Positions 7,087 through 14,526 of a stretch of 32,478 nucleotides of DNA are shown here, in pieces (positions within the stretch are counted from its first letter, which is position 1; every line of letters begins with the position of its first letter). The position numbers and the translations under genes are program-made. A model generated the notes under the pieces. That model saw only the letters and a list, made by a program, of their open reading frames with translations, did no database searches and was not told the DNA's origin. This DNA is from Gammaproteobacteria bacterium (lineage in GTDB: Bacteria; Pseudomonadota; Gammaproteobacteria; GCA-001735895). The DNA is taken from contig JAAEPH010000457.1 of the NCBI GenBank assembly GCA_024232855.1, forward strand, positions 1 to 32,478. Reading direction: 5' to 3'.

Positions 7087-8181
7087 ATGAACAAAATTGT
7101 TAAACAAACCCTGCTTGCCGCAGTAGCGTCCACCGTGGTGGTCGCGGCGCAGGCGGAAACCACGTTGGTTATCGTGTCCTGGGGTGGTGCCTACACCAAG
7201 AGCCAGCAGCGCGCTTACCACGATCCCTATATGAAGGCCAACCCCGGCATTAAGATTGTCAATGATGATTCTGCCTCCGAGGGCGCTTCAAAACTGCGCG
7301 CCATGACGGAAGCAGGCAATGTCACCTGGGACTTACTCGATGCAGAGGCGCCAAATGGGATTACTTTATGCGACGAAGGCCTGGTTGACGAAATTGACCA
7401 TGACACGCAACTGGCAGATGCGCCCGACGGAACCCCGGCGAGTGTAGACTTTGGTCAATCGATTGTATCGGCCTGCTATATACCGCAGATTGCCTATTCA
7501 ACCACAATGGGTTATCGCAGCGATGTATTCGACGTAGCACCTACAAAGATGGCAGATGTATTCGACTTGGAAAAATTTCCTGGTAAGCGTTCCCTGGAAA
7601 GACGCCCCGATCCGAATCTCGAATGGGCCTTAATTGCTGACGGTGTCGCGCCAGAGGATGTGTACGATGTACTGGATACCGAGGAAGGCGTTAAAAGGGC
7701 ATTTGCAAAACTTGATACGATAAAAGATCAGGTTGTCTGGTGGACCAAGGGTTCACAGCCGATGCAACTGCTTGCTGACGGCGAAGTAGTGTTTGGTACC
7801 GGTTACAACGGTCGGTTGTTCGAGGCTATCAACGTCGACAAGCAGCCCATTAAAATGCTCTGGGACGCGCAAGCACTCCAGCTGGATGGCTGGGTGGTTC
7901 CCAAAGGTGGTAAGAATAAGGAAGAAGTTATGAAATACCTGCGCTTTGCAACCGACACGCAACGCCTTGCGGACCAGGCAAAATACATTTCATATGGTCC
8001 CTTGCGCGCCTCTTCGGCCCCTATGGTCGGCAAGCATGCCGATCTGGGCATAGAAATGGGCCCTCATATGCCTACGGCACCCGAAAATATGAAAGGCGCG
8101 ATTTTCTATGACTTCGAGTGGTGGGCAGACAACAAGGATGATATGGCTGAACGCTTTGAAGCATGGCTGGCCAAGGAATAG
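7087..8181 (+). CDS. Periplasmic solute-binding protein, PotD-like, cluster 1
   Basis: A precursor of 364 residues. The ATG at 7087 is chosen because GAGGAG at 7071-7076 is well spaced and a clean Sec signal follows (MNKIVKQTLLAAVASTVVVA, cleavage after AQA). The mature start TTLVIVSWGGAYTKSQQRAY is typical of COG0687 binding proteins. It is clearly paralogous to the protein at 11389-12474, sharing SWGGAYT, KFPGKR, LIADGVA, YNGR and YGPxRAS. Compared by eye with E. coli PotD, the WNG motif is YNG and the WxD motif is not preserved, so the ligand may not be spermidine or putrescine. Two cysteines (LCDEGL and SACYIP) have counterparts in the paralogue and may form a disulfide. Confidence 0.85.
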   Translation: MNKIVKQTLLAAVASTVVVAAQAETTLVIVSWGGAYTKSQQRAYHDPYMKANPGIKIVNDDSASEGASKLRAMTEAGNVTWDLLDAEAPNGITLCDEGLVDEIDHDTQLADAPDGTPASVDFGQSIVSACYIPQIAYSTTMGYRSDVFDVAPTKMADVFDLEKFPGKRSLERRPDPNLEWALIADGVAPEDVYDVLDTEEGVKRAFAKLDTIKDQVVWWTKGSQPMQLLADGEVVFGTGYNGRLFEAINVDKQPIKMLWDAQALQLDGWVVPKGGKNKEEVMKYLRFATDTQRLADQAKYISYGPLRASSAPMVGKHADLGIEMGPHMPTAPENMKGAIFYDFEWWADNKDDMAERFEAWLAKE

Positions 8182-8207
8182 GGGCTGGTCTTAACATTCG
8201 CAACACG

Positions 8208-8234
8208 CCCGGGGTTCTGCTAATGAGCCCCGGG
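8208..8234 (+). terminator. Strong intercistronic hairpin after the binding-protein gene
   Basis: CCCGGGGTTC (8208-8217) pairs with GAGCCCCGGG (8225-8234), ten base pairs including one G·U, with a 7-nt loop, followed by TTTAA. It lies between the binding-protein gene and the first permease. A position like this usually protects or partly terminates the message, so that the binding protein is made in excess over the membrane subunits. The T-run is short, so attenuation or mRNA stabilisation is more likely than full termination. Confidence 0.65.
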
Positions 8235-8258
8235 TTTAACTGACGAAGGATTTACACG

Positions 8259-9530
8259 ATGGCTGAAGCTGAAGCAACAACTGAAGTGATTACAACCGCT
8301 GATGGCGTTCCGTTGAAGCAAGCCCTCAAAAAAGCGCTCTGGGAACGGAAAAAAACAGCCTTGTTGCTGGTCGCGCCATTGTTCCTGTTTATCCTGATCA
8401 CATTCATGATCCCGATCTTCGATATGTTGCTTCGAAGTACGGACAACTCGATTGCTATCGAACAATTCCCCACCGTGGTCGAAGAGATAAAAGACTGGGA
8501 GTTAAGTTCCGAAGAATTACCCAACGAAGCCACTTTCCAGGCTCTGTTCAAGGATTTCAAGGTTGGCGCCGAGGCAAAAACGATCAGCCGACTCGGCAGA
8601 CGTCTGAATTATGAAAAGTCGGGCATGTCCGGCCTGTTCAGAAAAACGGCACGCAAGATAAAAAAGCTGGATCCCCCCGAGGAGGCGACCAAGGCAATGA
8701 TTGCCATCGACAAAAAGTGGGGGCAATTTGAAACCTGGCAGCTGATCAAGCGCGAAAGCACCAAGTATACGAGTTCCTATTACCTTGCCGCAGTCGACGC
8801 CCAAAAGAATAGCGACGGCTCCTTTTCCATGCGAGCCGAGGAGCGGCAAGTCTATCTAAACCTGTTCTGGCGAACCATCAGGCTCAGTTTCACGATAACC
8901 TTTCTTACCATAGTTTTAGGTTATCCGATTGCCTACCTGCTATCGACCGTAACGACCAGGACCAGCAACCTGCTGATTATCCTGGTTCTGCTGCCCTTCT
9001 GGACTTCACTGCTGGTGCGAACTTCATCCTGGATCGCACTGCTGCAAAAAGAAGGGGTAATCAATGACATACTGGTTGGTACAGGCTTGTTAAGCGATGA
9101 CAATCGACTGGCGATGATACATAACGAAGCCGGCACCGTCATCGCGATGACTCACATTTTACTGCCCTTCATGGTGTTACCGCTTTTTAGCGTGATGAAA
9201 ACCATCCCGCCGAGCTGGGTGCGCGCCGCGCGCTCCATGGGAGCTACCCCGTTTACCGCGTTTCGACGAATTTATTTCCCGAATACCATCGCCGGTATCG
9301 GCGCAGGCGGTATCCTGGTTTTCATACTGGCGATTGGCTATTACATTACACCGGCGCTGGTGGGCGGCACCAAAGGCACCCTGATCAGTAACTTTATCGC
9401 TTACCATATTTCAACCTCGCTTAACTGGGGTCTGGCGGCGGCTCTCGGAACCATATTGTTACTAATCGTGTTGGCGCTTTATATTCTTTACGACAAGGTC
9501 GTCGGCATCAATAACATGAAACTGGGGTAG
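8259..9530 (+). CDS. PotB-like ABC transporter permease with long periplasmic insertion, cluster 1
   Basis: A 423-residue inner-membrane permease, against about 275-290 for E. coli PotB and 287 for the cluster 2 homologue. The first membrane helix is at about residues 33-58. It is followed by ~135 hydrophilic, lysine- and glutamate-rich residues (about 62-198), and the usual five-helix permease core begins near VYLNLFWRTIRLSF. The coupling-helix EAA-type motif is visible as AARSMGATPFTAFRRIYFP. The insertion would face the periplasm if the first helix is oriented as usual, possibly contacting the binding protein. AAGGA at 8244-8248 supports ATG 8259. The downstream permease begins 4 bp after the stop. 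I recall long PotB homologues of this kind in other proteobacteria, so the insertion is probably a subfamily trait. Confidence 0.88.
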   Translation: MAEAEATTEVITTADGVPLKQALKKALWERKKTALLLVAPLFLFILITFMIPIFDMLLRSTDNSIAIEQFPTVVEEIKDWELSSEELPNEATFQALFKDFKVGAEAKTISRLGRRLNYEKSGMSGLFRKTARKIKKLDPPEEATKAMIAIDKKWGQFETWQLIKRESTKYTSSYYLAAVDAQKNSDGSFSMRAEERQVYLNLFWRTIRLSFTITFLTIVLGYPIAYLLSTVTTRTSNLLIILVLLPFWTSLLVRTSSWIALLQKEGVINDILVGTGLLSDDNRLAMIHNEAGTVIAMTHILLPFMVLPLFSVMKTIPPSWVRAARSMGATPFTAFRRIYFPNTIAGIGAGGILVFILAIGYYITPALVGGTKGTLISNFIAYHISTSLNWGLAAALGTILLLIVLALYILYDKVVGINNMKLG

Positions 9531-9534
9531 ACAG

Positions 9535-10386
9535 ATGGCCTTACCGATCCACGCCACACTTTTCGAGCGCATCTGGCACTATTGTTTCCTGACCATCTGC
9601 GTATCTATATTTGCCTTCCTGATCTTTCCGATCCTGATTATTCTTCCGCTATCGTTTAACGCGCAACCCTATTTTTCCTTTACCTCGGAAATGCTTCAGC
9701 TGCAGCCGGAAGCTTATACCACCAAGTGGTATCAGGAATTTTTCACCAGCCTGAACTGGCAGGGCGCGGTCAAGAACAGTTTCATCATCGCGTTCTTTTC
9801 GACCATTATTTCGACTTTTCTGGGTACCCTGGCCGCACTGGGTCTGAGTCGCCCCGATTTCCCGTTCAGAACCACGATTATGGGATTGCTGATATCGCCG
9901 ATGATCGTGCCGCTGATCATCTCCGCCGCGGGTATGTTTTTCTTTTATTCGAGAATCGGCTTACAGGGTACGCATATCGGCGTCATATTGGCGCACGCGG
10001 CACTGGCGACGCCCTTTGTGGTAATTACCGTTACCGCCACGCTAACCGGGTTTGATCACAGTCTTACGCGCGCGGCCGCGAGCCTCGGATCTTCACCGAC
10101 CAATACTTTTTTCAAGGTCACGGTGCCGTTGATCATACCCGGCGTTATCTCCGGCGGCCTGTTCGCCTTCATCACCTCGTTCGATGAAGTCGTGGTCGTG
10201 TTATTCGTCGGAAGCTACAATCAAAGAACCATACCGTGGCAAATGTTTTCCGGAATCAGGGAACAGATCAGTCCGACCATTATGGCCGTTGCTACGATAT
10301 TGATCATGATATCGGTTGCGTTACTGGTATTTCTGGAGCTGATGCGCCGTCGTACCGAGCGCCTGCGCGGTATTACTCCTCACTAG
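9535..10386 (+). CDS. PotC-like ABC transporter permease, cluster 1
   Basis: A 283-residue inner-membrane protein with six hydrophobic helices, the second permease of the importer. The EAA-type coupling loop reads RAAASLGSSPTNTFFKVTVP, followed by LIIPGVISGGLFAFITSFDEVVVVLFV, characteristic of PotC. It starts 4 bp after the PotB-like stop, with GGGG upstream, so the two permeases are co-translated. Its 3' end overlaps the convergent ClpP-like gene by 14 bp. Size and motifs are ordinary for the family. Confidence 0.9.
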   Translation: MALPIHATLFERIWHYCFLTICVSIFAFLIFPILIILPLSFNAQPYFSFTSEMLQLQPEAYTTKWYQEFFTSLNWQGAVKNSFIIAFFSTIISTFLGTLAALGLSRPDFPFRTTIMGLLISPMIVPLIISAAGMFFFYSRIGLQGTHIGVILAHAALATPFVVITVTATLTGFDHSLTRAAASLGSSPTNTFFKVTVPLIIPGVISGGLFAFITSFDEVVVVLFVGSYNQRTIPWQMFSGIREQISPTIMAVATILIMISVALLVFLELMRRRTERLRGITPH

Positions 10387-11281
10387 CGCCAGGGGAATAA
10401 CCTACCTGGTGGACAACCCCCGCGTCTACCAGCTCATCAATTTCCGGCCACCACATACCCTCGGGTGGCTGGGAAAATATTTTCTCCAGGAACCGCGGTG
10501 ATACTCCCTGCTTTATGAAAATCGCCATATCCTTCGCCTGTTCGTTATCAACATCGATAGAAGGAATAATGCTGTAAGTCTTGTATTGGTGGAATCCCAG
10601 TCTCGCGTTCGTTCCCAGTGTTCGTGTAGTGCCCGCGACAAAGGCCGTGGTACAGGATGACAGGCATTCATCGAGGGAAACTGTCTTTAACCCGTTCTCT
10701 CTTATAACCCTCGCCAGTCCCCTGCCCTCGTATATCTGACCACCCTCACTGTCGAGAATTATCCCGGCAATTGCCGGATTACGCTCAATCAATTCCGCAA
10801 CCTTGTTGGTAATGCCGATCTGAAAGGGACCGCGCAGGTGGATCAGCGTATCCCGTTCAATCAGATCGAGCGAGTACTCGGGCTCATCCAGCGGCATTTC
10901 CCTGAGCCTTAAATCCTGCTTGAAAATCTGCAGAGACTGGTAGGTTTCTATGCTTGTGAGCAGGGTTACCGCGAGACTGGCTACAAGAGCGATCTGTGCA
11001 ACATTCGCCCAGGTTCTGCCGCTATCGGTTTTGATACGATGATCGCTAATGCGTAAGACACCAACTACCTGCCAGGAATAAATGATCACTTTTGCGATAA
11101 CGAGGTAAATGACTACTGCACTGGTAACCGCCATTTCATTTTCGATATAGGGTGGGAATATAAATCGTCGAAAAATCTCCAGTGCAACATACAGCATCAC
11201 CAGGTTGACCCAGAACGCCCGGGCCAACGAGACATTCCCCCACCAGTGTTGCAAAATGTAATTAATCAAACCTGTGTCCAC
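10373..11281 (-). CDS. Membrane-anchored ClpP/crotonase-fold protein (COG3904-like), function unknown
   Basis: 302 residues. Three hydrophobic helices occupy the N-terminal third (about 22-42, 50-75 and 91-111). A soluble domain from about 137 to 302 follows, most likely periplasmic. It has ClpP-fold hallmarks: LIHLRGPFQIG, IIGIILDSEGG-like (AGIILDSEGG, near 172-181), then SLDECLSSCTTAFVAGTTR (202-220) and LGFHQYK. The CxSSC segment sits where a serine nucleophile would be in this fold. Two cysteines flank it, and the SEGG loop resembles an oxyanion loop. Whether it is a protease is unknown. It is transcribed against the first ABC operon and divergently from the second binding protein, so it separates two related transport genes. 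No partner such as an NfeD-like protein is nearby. Confidence 0.62.
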   Translation of the reverse strand: MDTGLINYILQHWWGNVSLARAFWVNLVMLYVALEIFRRFIFPPYIENEMAVTSAVVIYLVIAKVIIYSWQVVGVLRISDHRIKTDSGRTWANVAQIALVASLAVTLLTSIETYQSLQIFKQDLRLREMPLDEPEYSLDLIERDTLIHLRGPFQIGITNKVAELIERNPAIAGIILDSEGGQIYEGRGLARVIRENGLKTVSLDECLSSCTTAFVAGTTRTLGTNARLGFHQYKTYSIIPSIDVDNEQAKDMAIFIKQGVSPRFLEKIFSQPPEGMWWPEIDELVDAGVVHQVGYSPGASEE

Positions 11282-11388
11282 GGGTCGTATTCCCGGTTGC
11301 GGACCAATCCGACTATTAATATTCAGCGGACTGGGTTTCAGTCATTTATACTACTATATACAAATTTACCAAAAGGGAGATAAACATC

Positions 11389-12474
11389 GTGTTAGTAACC
11401 CTAAAACAATCGCTGCTTGCTTCGCTGATCGCGGTTACTACGGTGGCACATGCCGAATTGAACTTCGTTTCATGGGGAGGCGCTTACACCGAGTCGCAGA
11501 AAAGGGCCTACATCGATACCTATCGCGGTGACGATATCAACCTCATCGAGTACGAGGGGGGTCTGGACGAGATTCGTTACCAGGTTAATTCGGGCGACGT
11601 GATCTGGGATATCGTCGATGTACTATCCCACGAAGCGCGGGTGGGGTGCAACGAAGGCCTGTTCGAGGAACTCGATCGGGATATGTTCCAGAAAACCGCC
11701 GATGGTACCTCGATGGATGACGACATCATGGTGCAAGTCCCCAATAATTGCGTTGTTCCTCAAGTCTTCTGGTCTTATGTCGTCTTTTACCAGGAAGGCA
11801 GCTTCGAGGGTGAACAACCGCAAACGATCGGCGATTTTTTCGACCTGAAAAAGTTCCCGGGCAAGCGAGGACTGCGCAGTTGGCCAAATGGATTGATCGA
11901 AATGGCGTTGATCGCTGACGGTGTCGCGATCAAGAATGTTTACAAGGTGATGAGCACGGAGGCCGGCATTGATCGGGCATTCAATATGCTCGACAAGATC
12001 AGGGATGACGTGATGTTCTGGTCCTCGGGCGCGGAGCCGCTGGAACTGGTGAAGTCTGGAAAAGTCAGCATGTCGCTGGCCTACAACGGTCGTATCGGTT
12101 CCGCGGTTCTGACCGAAGGCGAAAATTTTGTCACGCTGTGGGACGGGCAGGTTCTCGATGAAGATTGGCTGGTATTGGTGAAGGGCGCGGCGAATATGGA
12201 GGCAGCGAAAAAGTTCCTGATTCATGCATCCGCGCCGGCACAACAGGCGGAACAGGCCAGGTATATCAACTATGGTCCGATGCGCGCTTCCGCGTTTGAC
12301 ATTATTAAAAATGGCGAACCCTGGTTTCACAATGGCAAGAATATTATGGAGCATATGCCAAACCGGCCCGAAGTCATGGCGCGCTCAATTGTCGCTAACC
12401 CTGAGTGGTGGGCTGACTTCGGCGAGCCTGTCGATGAGCGCTACCTCGCCTGGATGGCGACGACAGGACGCTAG
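11389..12474 (+). CDS. Second periplasmic solute-binding protein, PotD-like, paralogue of 7087-8181
   Basis: A precursor of 361 residues starting at GTG 11389, with AGGGAG at about 11374-11379 and a Sec signal (MLVTLKQSLLASLIAVTTVA, cleavage after AHA). The mature protein opens LNFVSWGGAYTESQKRAY and follows the cluster 1 binding protein along its whole length: KFPGKRGL, MALIADGVA, YNGRIG, YINYGPMRAS. No ATPase or permease follows, so it probably feeds the cluster 1 permease with a related ligand. Cysteines in RVGCNEGL and PNNCVVPQ match the pair in the paralogue. The upstream 107 bp shared with the divergent ClpP-like gene is AT-rich and contains TATACT (11347-11352), a possible -10 box without a clear -35. 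Confidence 0.84.
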   Translation: MLVTLKQSLLASLIAVTTVAHAELNFVSWGGAYTESQKRAYIDTYRGDDINLIEYEGGLDEIRYQVNSGDVIWDIVDVLSHEARVGCNEGLFEELDRDMFQKTADGTSMDDDIMVQVPNNCVVPQVFWSYVVFYQEGSFEGEQPQTIGDFFDLKKFPGKRGLRSWPNGLIEMALIADGVAIKNVYKVMSTEAGIDRAFNMLDKIRDDVMFWSSGAEPLELVKSGKVSMSLAYNGRIGSAVLTEGENFVTLWDGQVLDEDWLVLVKGAANMEAAKKFLIHASAPAQQAEQARYINYGPMRASAFDIIKNGEPWFHNGKNIMEHMPNRPEVMARSIVANPEWWADFGEPVDERYLAWMATTGR

Positions 12475-12537
12475 CCGAGGAGAAGTTTGTGTTGGCATTT
12501 CCGGTAATCCAGTCTTCAACATAATGAACCCGTAAAC

Positions 12538-12768
12538 ATGAGAACCGGAGACATGGTGTACTACCTGTACACCGATAAAAACGGTACTCCAGTCAAAATC
12601 GCCGGGGTTGTCCTGGGAATTGAACCCGATGGCGTTCTTATCCGTATTGGACGCTACGACGTTCAAACCAATAAAGTAAATACGCTTGAATCGGTAGTTT
12701 CCGAGTCGACGCTGAAACCGCGCTCGGTTCCCTGGACCTTTGAAGATGAATTACAGGCCAGGGCCTAG
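12538..12768 (+). CDS. Small protein of unknown function (76 aa)
   Basis: A 76-residue frame with normal coding composition: MRTGDMVYYLYTDKNGTPVK, then GVVLGIEPDGVLIRIGRYDV, then an acidic C-terminus with WTFEDELQ. The alternating hydrophobic/glycine pattern suggests a small SH3-like β-barrel. No signal peptide or membrane helix is seen. It lies 63 bp after the second binding protein and could be co-transcribed, but no good Shine-Dalgarno precedes the ATG. Its TAG stop lies inside copy B of the 3'-end repeat motif. I do not recognise the family. Confidence 0.5.
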   Translation: MRTGDMVYYLYTDKNGTPVKIAGVVLGIEPDGVLIRIGRYDVQTNKVNTLESVVSESTLKPRSVPWTFEDELQARA

Positions 12769-12797
12769 CCCACATTTCTCACCGGTTTCCTCGGCAA
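12765..12797 (+). repeat. 3'-end repeat motif, copy B
   Basis: The second copy of the motif CTAGCC-xx-CATxTCTCACCG-x-TTTCCTCGGCA. It contains the TAG stop (12766-12768) of the small 76-residue gene and directly precedes the truncated AEC remnant. It agrees with copy C (18809-18842) at nearly all positions through CTCGGCA. Confidence 0.6.
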
Positions 12798-12799
12798 TT

Positions 12800-12949
12800 G
12801 CTCCTGCATTTGCTCTACCTCCTGCGGCCTACGTCATGGCGCGCAAGATGGGCGGCAATGCCGAGCTGATGTCGAGCATCGTCACCTTCCAGGTCATCGT
12901 CGCATTCTTTACACTGCCCCTGTTCATCTACATCGCCGATCAACTCTAA
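12800..12949 (+). pseudogene. C-terminal remnant of an AEC family transporter
   Basis: About 49 residues in one frame, APAFALPPAAYVMARKMGGN then AELMSSIVTFQVIVAFFTLP and LFIYIADQL, ending at TAA 12947-12949. This is the final two-helix region of AEC/PIN-like carriers, including the conserved PPAAYVMAR-x-MGG motif. The other ~85% of the gene is absent; what precedes is the repeat motif and the small gene. It is not a duplicate of the intact AEC gene at 1422-2351, whose C-terminal sequence differs. The boundary of the remnant falls next to repeat copy B, suggesting that the repeat or a recombination near it made the truncation. Confidence 0.65.
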
Positions 12950-12977
12950 CCCTCCTACAGGTCGTTCCTGCGCAAGC

Positions 12978-13062
12978 AGTAATCTCACAACTTACCTCGT
13001 TATTGATACTCCCAGTAACGGCGTGGCCGCCGAGGACAACACTTACAAAGTGGTGGTCAGGT
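12978..13062 (+). pseudogene. Possible short remnant of a cadherin-like β-domain protein
   Basis: One plus-strand frame reads SNLTTYLVIDTPSNGVAAED then NTYKVVVRL, which resembles the end of a cadherin-like or VCBS-type β-sandwich repeat (the ...DNTYKVVV... strand). It has no start, is under 30 residues long and runs into the end of the reductase gene on the other strand. It may be another scrap in this degraded interval. The evidence is by eye only. Confidence 0.22.
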
Positions 13063-14121
13063 TGGTGGGATCAGGACGAAGTTGCCGAAGTGGTTTTTTT
13101 TGAGGAATTCCTGTTGGGCCTGCGCTATGTCCTGGAGAGGGAAGGTTTTTGCGACTAGCGGGATGATTTCATCGGCTTCGATGTAGCGGACCAGGTTCGG
13201 GAATACCGGTTCGTCCCAGGCGGTGCAGCCGATCATGCGTATATCCTTGAGGTAAAAGTCGCGCATGTCGAGATTTACCATGGGCCCTGCAATCGCGCCT
13301 GATGACGCGTATCGTCCGCCGCGCCCGAGCAGCTTTAAAAGCGCGGTAAAGCCGTCACCGGCGACGTTGTCGATGATGACATCGACGCTCGAAGCGCCCA
13401 GCTCGGCCAGCAAATCGGCGTCGCGTGGAATAACCCGATCGACACCGAGACTTGCTACAGCGTCCATTTTTGCTCTCCCTGCGATAGCCGTAACCCTGGC
13501 GCCCCTGCGTTTCGCCAGTTGCACCACGGCCGAGCCCACTCCGCCCGAGGCTCCGGGGACGAGCACGTGATCGCCTTCGGCGACAGCGGCGCGGTGCACC
13601 ATGTTTTCGGCGGTTCCATAAGCGCAGGGAATAGTCGCCAGTTCGACGGCGCTCCATTGACAGTTGACACTGAAAACCTCGCTCGCCGGCACCTTCACGA
13701 ACTGCGCGAAGGCGCCGTCGAAGTCCGAGGCCATCCAGATATTTTTGAGCGAGTCGAAACCCTGCACACGCATACAGGCCCGCACCAGCACACGTTGGCC
13801 GGGTTGCGGATCGACGACGTCATCGGCAACTTCGACCACTTCACCACAGCAGTCCGTCCCCTGGATAAACGGGAACGGCGTGGCTTCATTCCAGCCTCCG
13901 TCTGCGAGTTCGTCGGCGTCCCGTTCGCTTCCGGCAAACTGCTCGGTGCCGCCGCTAACCGAAGACGAGTACCAGCCCAGGCGAGTATTGATCTCGGTGT
14001 TGTTGACGCCGGCGGCGAGTACCTTAAGCAACACTTCCCCGGGACCGGCGATGGGCATTGGCACATCGCGATAATCAAGCTTGTCATAGTCGCCATTCGC
14101 CGTGGTGACGACGGCTTTCAT
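13057..14121 (-). CDS. Zinc-independent MDR-family alcohol dehydrogenase/quinone reductase-like oxidoreductase
   Basis: About 354 residues from ATG 14119-14121 (MKAVVTTANGDYDKLDYRDV). The 23-residue in-frame extension to 14190 looks non-native. It has an N-terminal GroES-like domain, then a Rossmann domain with VLVPGASGGVGSAVVQLAKR (an NADPH-binding AxGGVG-type motif). The catalytic-zinc cysteine of classical alcohol dehydrogenases is replaced by GVNNTEINTR, as in quinone oxidoreductases, and no four-cysteine structural zinc lobe is seen, so this is probably a zinc-free NAD(P)H reductase. GTDCCGEVVEV and DGAFAQFVKVP are conserved MDR elements. The substrate cannot be predicted. It is separated from the next minus-strand gene by a repeat element and so is likely transcribed alone. 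Confidence 0.82.
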   Translation of the reverse strand: MKAVVTTANGDYDKLDYRDVPMPIAGPGEVLLKVLAAGVNNTEINTRLGWYSSSVSGGTEQFAGSERDADELADGGWNEATPFPFIQGTDCCGEVVEVADDVVDPQPGQRVLVRACMRVQGFDSLKNIWMASDFDGAFAQFVKVPASEVFSVNCQWSAVELATIPCAYGTAENMVHRAAVAEGDHVLVPGASGGVGSAVVQLAKRRGARVTAIAGRAKMDAVASLGVDRVIPRDADLLAELGASSVDVIIDNVAGDGFTALLKLLGRGGRYASSGAIAGPMVNLDMRDFYLKDIRMIGCTAWDEPVFPNLVRYIEADEIIPLVAKTFPLQDIAQAQQEFLKKNHFGNFVLIPPT

Positions 14122-14354
14122 AGTATTCTGACCCGACTTCAGATCAAAGCGGGCGGGATTATTCCGCGTCAGGTAAGACAGGTCAGGCATGATTTCAAGG
14201 ACAGCTTTGAAGGCATTTCAGCATACTTGGCGGACGCGGCATTGTCGACACCGCAGACATCAAACCGGTGATAAAAACAACGCCGAGGCGCGTGTCAAAG
14301 CTGCTGCTGCCGCGGCATGCGTACCCAGTAGTCAATCCTGCGCAAGCGTCTGGA

Positions 14355-14513
14355 GGTTCTCGCAGAGGCGCTGAGATCGCTGGGATCGCGGTGGTTTTTA
14401 TAAATGGCTTCAACCGAAGCATCGGATCGAATGGCACCATGCCAGACTTACGCATGGGTGTTTACCCGCTAAATCCCCAGCGGCCTCGGCGCCTTCGCGC
14501 CTCTGCGAGAACC
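14355..14513. repeat. Inverted-repeat element with TTCTCGCAGAGGCG ends, copy 1
   Basis: The 16-mer GGTTCTCGCAGAGGCG (14355-14370) has its perfect reverse complement at 14498-14513. Inside it, the arms stay similar for roughly 25 more bases (CGCTGGG on both sides) after a 6-bp offset. The element is 159 bp, non-coding, and sits between the MDR gene and the hydroxyisobutyrate-dehydrogenase-like gene. A second member is at 18883-19015. The end sequence resembles a dispersed repeat I know from many unrelated genomes. No transposase is encoded. Confidence 0.7.
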
Positions 14514-14526
14514 CTTCCTGGGTAAG

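Noticed and set aside
13519-14271. A 250-residue plus-strand frame opposite the MDR reductase
   Set aside because: It is antisense to a clear enzyme, with histidine/arginine-rich composition typical of a mirrored GC-rich gene.
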